Part shown: piece after piece, positions 7,184-9,547 of the stretch
Numbering within the stretch: the first letter of the stretch is position 1
How the letters are laid out: the number at the start of each line of letters is the position of its first letter
Notes under the pieces: generated by a model
What the model saw: the letters and a program-made list of their open reading frames with translations, nothing else
The model's database searches: none
What the model was told of the DNA's origin: nothing
Made by a program: the position numbers and the translations under genes
Source: an uncultured bacterium
Lineage (GTDB): Bacteria > Bacteroidota > Bacteroidia > Bacteroidales > Marinifilaceae
Length of the DNA stretch: 9,547 bases
Direction of reading: 5' to 3'
Assembly (NCBI GenBank): GCA_905215395.1
Contig: CAJMQA010000122.1
Coordinates: forward strand, 1 to 9,547

Positions 7184-8059
7184 ATGCAGATTAAAAACGC
7201 AAAAAAAGAAGTCAGATCTTATCTTCTGATTACACTTGGTATGCTCATTTACGCGGTGGCTGCTACCGGTTTTTTAGTGCCGAATAAGATTGTTGGTGGG
7301 GGTGCTACCGGTTTGAGTACTATTATTTATTACTTGTCGGGCGAGACTGTGCCGGTAGGGGTCGGATATTTTCTGATTAATATTGTATTGGTCGCGATCG
7401 GTTTGAAAGTGTTAGGACCGAAGTTTGGAATCAAGACTGTATTTGCCATTATTATCGGTAGTGTATTTTTAAGTATATTGCAACCTTTGATCCCTGATGC
7501 TCTTGTCAGTGATAAATTTATGAGTGCTATCATTGCAGGTATGTTGACAGGTTTGGGGATTGCTATTGCTATTTCTGAAGGGGGAAGTACCGGAGGTACG
7601 GATATTGTGGCTATGGTGATTACCAAATACAGAAATGTGAGCCCCGGAAAGATGATTATGTATTGTGATTGTGGTATCATTGCCAGTAGTTTGCTGATCA
7701 ATTTTAATATTGAGGGTCTGATGTATGGGTATGTGATGATGGGAGTTGTTTCATTTACAATCGACTTTGTACTGACCGGGAAAAAACAGTCGGCTCAGTT
7801 GTTTATCTTTACTGATAAATACGATGAAGTGGCAGAACGGATTACTCAGGAAGTAAATCATGCCGTATCGGTGGTTGATTGTATGGGATGGTATACAAAA
7901 CAGACCAGGAAAATGCTGATTATTGTAGTCCGGAAAAATGAGGCCATTGATGTTTTGAGGATAGCTAAACAGGTCGATCCGAATGTCTTTATGACAATGA
8001 ATACAGTTATGGGGGTATTCGGAAAGGGATTTGAAGAGGTAAAAGGAGTGAAAGATTAA
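7184..8059 (+). CDS. YitT-family membrane protein (DUF161 + DUF2179)
   Basis: A 291-residue inner-membrane protein of unknown function. The N-terminal part has about five to six hydrophobic helices (approximately 12-33, 58-77, 83-100, 112-132, 157-174 and 178-197). Gly-rich loops carry the family's conserved segments GFLVPNKIVGGGATGLSTI (29-47) and SEGGSTGGTDIVAMVI (131-146). After FTIDFVLTGKK comes a soluble C-terminal domain of about 80 residues (203-283) matching DUF2179, with GWYTKQTRKMLIIVV (235-249) and QVDPNVFMTMNTVMGVFGKGF (263-283). This order is standard for the YitT/YpjC family (PF02588 plus PF10035). Many Bacteroidota genomes carry several copies. The transported substrate is unknown, and some annotations call it a transporter without proof. 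It starts 3 bases after glnS and is followed by a strong terminator, so it is the last gene of the glnS transcript. Confidence 0.92.
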   Translation: MQIKNAKKEVRSYLLITLGMLIYAVAATGFLVPNKIVGGGATGLSTIIYYLSGETVPVGVGYFLINIVLVAIGLKVLGPKFGIKTVFAIIIGSVFLSILQPLIPDALVSDKFMSAIIAGMLTGLGIAIAISEGGSTGGTDIVAMVITKYRNVSPGKMIMYCDCGIIASSLLINFNIEGLMYGYVMMGVVSFTIDFVLTGKKQSAQLFIFTDKYDEVAERITQEVNHAVSVVDCMGWYTKQTRKMLIIVVRKNEAIDVLRIAKQVDPNVFMTMNTVMGVFGKGFEEVKGVKD

Positions 8060-8087
8060 AATAAAAACTTTTGTTCTGCTATTAGGG

Positions 8088-8125
8088 ACGCATCAATTGA
8101 TTTTTATCGGCTGGTGCGTTTTTTT
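8088..8125 (+). terminator. Intrinsic terminator after the glnS-yitT operon
   Basis: ACGCATCA at 8088-8095 pairs with TGGTGCGT at 8112-8119 (one T-G wobble). The helix can continue inward past one A-C mismatch by TTGAT pairing with ATCGG around a TTTT loop. The stem runs directly into seven T residues at 8119-8125. It starts 28 bases after the yitT stop codon and separates this operon from the purine permease gene. Confidence 0.85.
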
Positions 8126-8138
8126 ATGATCTCCGGGG

Positions 8139-8146
8139 TATATTTC
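8139..8146 (+). promoter_or_regulatory. Candidate -7 promoter element for the purine permease gene
   Basis: TATATTTC differs from the Bacteroidota -7 consensus TAnnTTTG only in the last base. It lies just after the terminator and 50 bases before the preferred start codon at 8197. That gives a leader of roughly 45 bases. The terminator's T run at 8119-8125 lies close to the expected -33 position. A CTCCGGG direct repeat (8131-8137 and 8153-8159) flanks the box. Confidence 0.35.
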
Positions 8147-8196
8147 TGAGTGCTCCGGGCGTTGGACGACAGATGTGTTATAATATAAAATACGAA

Positions 8197-9480
8197 ATGC
8201 TGAAAAGATTATTTGGTTTCAATCCGGAGAATACTACGGTTCGCACGGAGATTATGGCGGGTCTTACGACTTTTCTGACGATGGCTTATATTCTTGTTGT
8301 CAATCCTAATATATTGAGTGCGGCAGGTATGGATAGAGGAGCCCTGTTCACGACCACAATAATGGCGTCGTCATTTGCTACTTTGCTCATGGCTTTTGGG
8401 GCCAAATTGCCTTTTGCATTGGCTCCCGGGATGGGGTTGAACGCTTTTTTTGCTTATACCGTCTGTATGACCATGGGATACTCCTGGGAGTTTGCTCTGA
8501 CTGCGGTATTCCTGGAAGGGATTATTTTTATTATTCTGACAGTAACAAACCTGCGGGAGAAGATCGTCGACGCGATTCCTGAGTCGCTGAAAAATGCCAT
8601 AGGAGTTGGCATTGGCTTGTTTCTTGCTTTCCTGGGATTACAGAATACTGGTATCATTGTTAAAAACGATACTACCCTGCTCGCTCTGGGAGATATTACG
8701 TCAGGGCGTCCGCAGCTGGGATTTGTTGGCTTGATTGTTACGGCAATCTTTTTGGTAAAGAAGGTGCGTGGTGCTCTGTTATTCGGTATTTTACTGACAA
8801 CCCTGATCGGTATACCGATGGGCATAACCCATATCGAGGGTATTCTGAGTGCGCCTCCTTCGATAGCTCCTATTGCTTTTAAGTTAAAATGGGAACATGT
8901 CTTGTCTGTTGAAATGGTCGTTGTCGTCTTCACTTTTCTTTTTATGGATTTATTTGATACGATAGGCACTCTGGTTGGAGTGGCAACAAAGACAGGAATG
9001 ATGAAGGATGGTAAAATTCTCCGTCTGAAACAAGCATTTTTTGTAGATGCTGTCGGGACGACAGTCGGTGCTATGCTTGGGACGAGTACTGTGACGACAT
9101 TTGTAGAAAGTGCTTCTGGCGTTGGTGTGGGAGGGCGTAGCGGATTAGCCGCTTTTGTGGCGGCACTCTGTTTCCTGGCTGCCTTATTCCTGTCTCCTTT
9201 CTTTCTTGCTGTACCCGGAGCCGCTACAGCCCCTATATTGGTGTTGGTTGGCTTGATGATGATTTCTTCCATCCGTGAAATTGATTTGACAGATTATTCA
9301 GAAGCCATTCCGGCATTTATCTGTATCATTTTTATGCCCTTTGCATGCAGTATCTCGGAGGGCATTGTTTTGGGTATGCTCAGTTATATGGTGATAAACC
9401 TGTGTTGTGGAAATTACAGGAAGTTGTCGTGGACAATGTGTATCTTGAGTACACTTTTTGTGGTGAAGTATTTTATATAA
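8197..9480 (+). CDS. NCS2 family purine permease (AzgA/PbuG-like)
   Basis: A 427-residue polytopic inner-membrane transporter of the nucleobase-cation symporter 2 family, adenine/guanine/hypoxanthine (AzgA, COG2252) branch, expected to import purine bases with protons. From the preferred ATG, visible family features are EIMAGLTTFLTMAYILVVNP (18-37), the substrate-region motif APGMGLNAFFAYTV (76-89), and FMDLFDTIGTLVGVATKTGM (249-268). STVTTFVESASGVGVGGRSG (297-316) contains the conserved E-S-x-x-G-V-G-x-G-G-R segment. Hydrophobic helices continue to the C-terminus (KYFI). The length is normal for this branch, and no key motif is missing. An upstream in-frame ATG at 8173 would add eight residues (MCYNIKYE), but family members usually begin close to MLKRLFGF, so 8197 is preferred. 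It has its own candidate promoter and stands after a terminator, so it is a separate unit. Exact base specificity cannot be read from sequence. Confidence 0.93.
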   Translation: MLKRLFGFNPENTTVRTEIMAGLTTFLTMAYILVVNPNILSAAGMDRGALFTTTIMASSFATLLMAFGAKLPFALAPGMGLNAFFAYTVCMTMGYSWEFALTAVFLEGIIFIILTVTNLREKIVDAIPESLKNAIGVGIGLFLAFLGLQNTGIIVKNDTTLLALGDITSGRPQLGFVGLIVTAIFLVKKVRGALLFGILLTTLIGIPMGITHIEGILSAPPSIAPIAFKLKWEHVLSVEMVVVVFTFLFMDLFDTIGTLVGVATKTGMMKDGKILRLKQAFFVDAVGTTVGAMLGTSTVTTFVESASGVGVGGRSGLAAFVAALCFLAALFLSPFFLAVPGAATAPILVLVGLMMISSIREIDLTDYSEAIPAFICIIFMPFACSISEGIVLGMLSYMVINLCCGNYRKLSWTMCILSTLFVVKYFI

Positions 9481-9496
9481 GGTGGAGGGGGAAGAG

Positions 9497-9504
9497 TATA
9501 TTTG
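9497..9504 (+). promoter_or_regulatory. Promoter-like -7 element at right edge
   Basis: TATATTTG is a perfect TAnnTTTG match 17 bases after the permease stop codon. A T run at 9471-9474, inside the permease gene, is 22 bases upstream as a weak -33 candidate. It would drive a gene beyond the window. The evidence is one short motif in AT-rich DNA, and it competes with the alternative that a leftward gene ends here. Confidence 0.25.
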
Positions 9505-9510
9505 TTTGTA

Positions 9511-9546
9511 TTATTTCCATCTGTCCATCAGTCTGTTACGAAAAAG
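9511..9546 (-). CDS. Possible C-terminal tail of a leftward gene (partial)
   Basis: On the minus strand, one frame is open from the window edge and reads LFRNRLMDRWK before a TAA at 9511-9513; the other two minus frames hit stops earlier. Eleven residues are too few to identify a family and could be chance. If real, the gene enters from the right and converges on the purine permease, with 30 bases between the two stop codons. No terminator hairpin is visible in those 30 bases. Confidence 0.22.
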   Translation of the reverse strand, partial: LFRNRLMDRWK

Positions 9547-9547
9547 T

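Noticed and set aside
8126..8149. Seven-codon open frame MISGVYF after the terminator, as a possible leader peptide
   Set aside because: It starts within or before the candidate promoter box, so it would not be on the permease transcript, and nothing about it suggests attenuation.
8173..8196. Earlier ATG adding MCYNIKYE to the purine permease
   Set aside because: Family members begin close to MLKRLFGF, and the extra segment is AT-rich leader-like DNA.
8454..9272. A 272-codon open frame on the minus strand opposite the NCS2 permease
   Set aside because: The translation is rich in Pro, Thr, Lys and Arg, as expected for the antisense of a hydrophobic Gly/Ala/Val-rich gene, and the permease on the plus strand is unmistakable.
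1..9547. CRISPR array, transposon, phage, toxin-antitoxin or structural RNA genes
   Set aside because: No spaced direct repeats, terminal inverted repeats, transposase motifs, tRNA cloverleaf or rRNA-like stretches were seen, and almost all bases are used by intact housekeeping-type genes.

Overview
This window looks like a piece of an ordinary Bacteroidota chromosome, most likely from the order Bacteroidales. Four things point there. There is a FeoB-associated cysteine-rich protein directly behind feoB, and a large beta-barrel 'putative porin' of the Porin_10 type. Genes lack clear Shine-Dalgarno sequences. Several intergenic gaps carry the Bacteroidota -7 promoter element (TAnnTTTG). The genus cannot be fixed from the sequence alone.

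Layout from left to right. (1) Positions 1-1126, plus strand: the 3' half of feoB (ferrous iron permease), followed after one base by a 62-residue cysteine-rich membrane protein. (2) Positions 1128-5376, minus strand, transcribed right to left: a 656-residue outer-membrane porin-like barrel, then a 462-residue MltF-type lipoprotein (solute-binding domain plus lytic transglycosylase domain), then a 248-residue conserved-looking protein of unknown function with its own probable promoter. The terminator for this leftward group appears to lie inside the coding sequence of the cysteine-rich protein, because the two transcription units converge with one base between their stop codons. (3) Positions 5377-5467: a compact divergent promoter region. 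(4) Positions 5468-8125, plus strand: glnS (glutaminyl-tRNA synthetase) and, 3 bases later, a YitT-family membrane protein, closed by a strong intrinsic terminator. (5) Positions 8197-9480, plus strand: a separate AzgA/PbuG-like NCS2 purine permease. (6) The last 67 bases hold no complete gene. They contain a promoter-like box on the plus strand and an open minus-strand reading frame that could be the tail of a leftward gene.

Functionally these are housekeeping neighbours rather than one system: iron import, envelope/peptidoglycan maintenance, tRNA charging and purine uptake. I looked for mobile elements, CRISPR arrays, structural RNA genes, large repeats and defence or toxin modules and saw none. 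The points most worth a second look are regulatory: a terminator embedded in a convergent gene, interleaved divergent promoters, and a porin promoter box so close to the start codon that the mRNA may be leaderless. The 248-residue unknown protein is the only clearly undescribed coding region.
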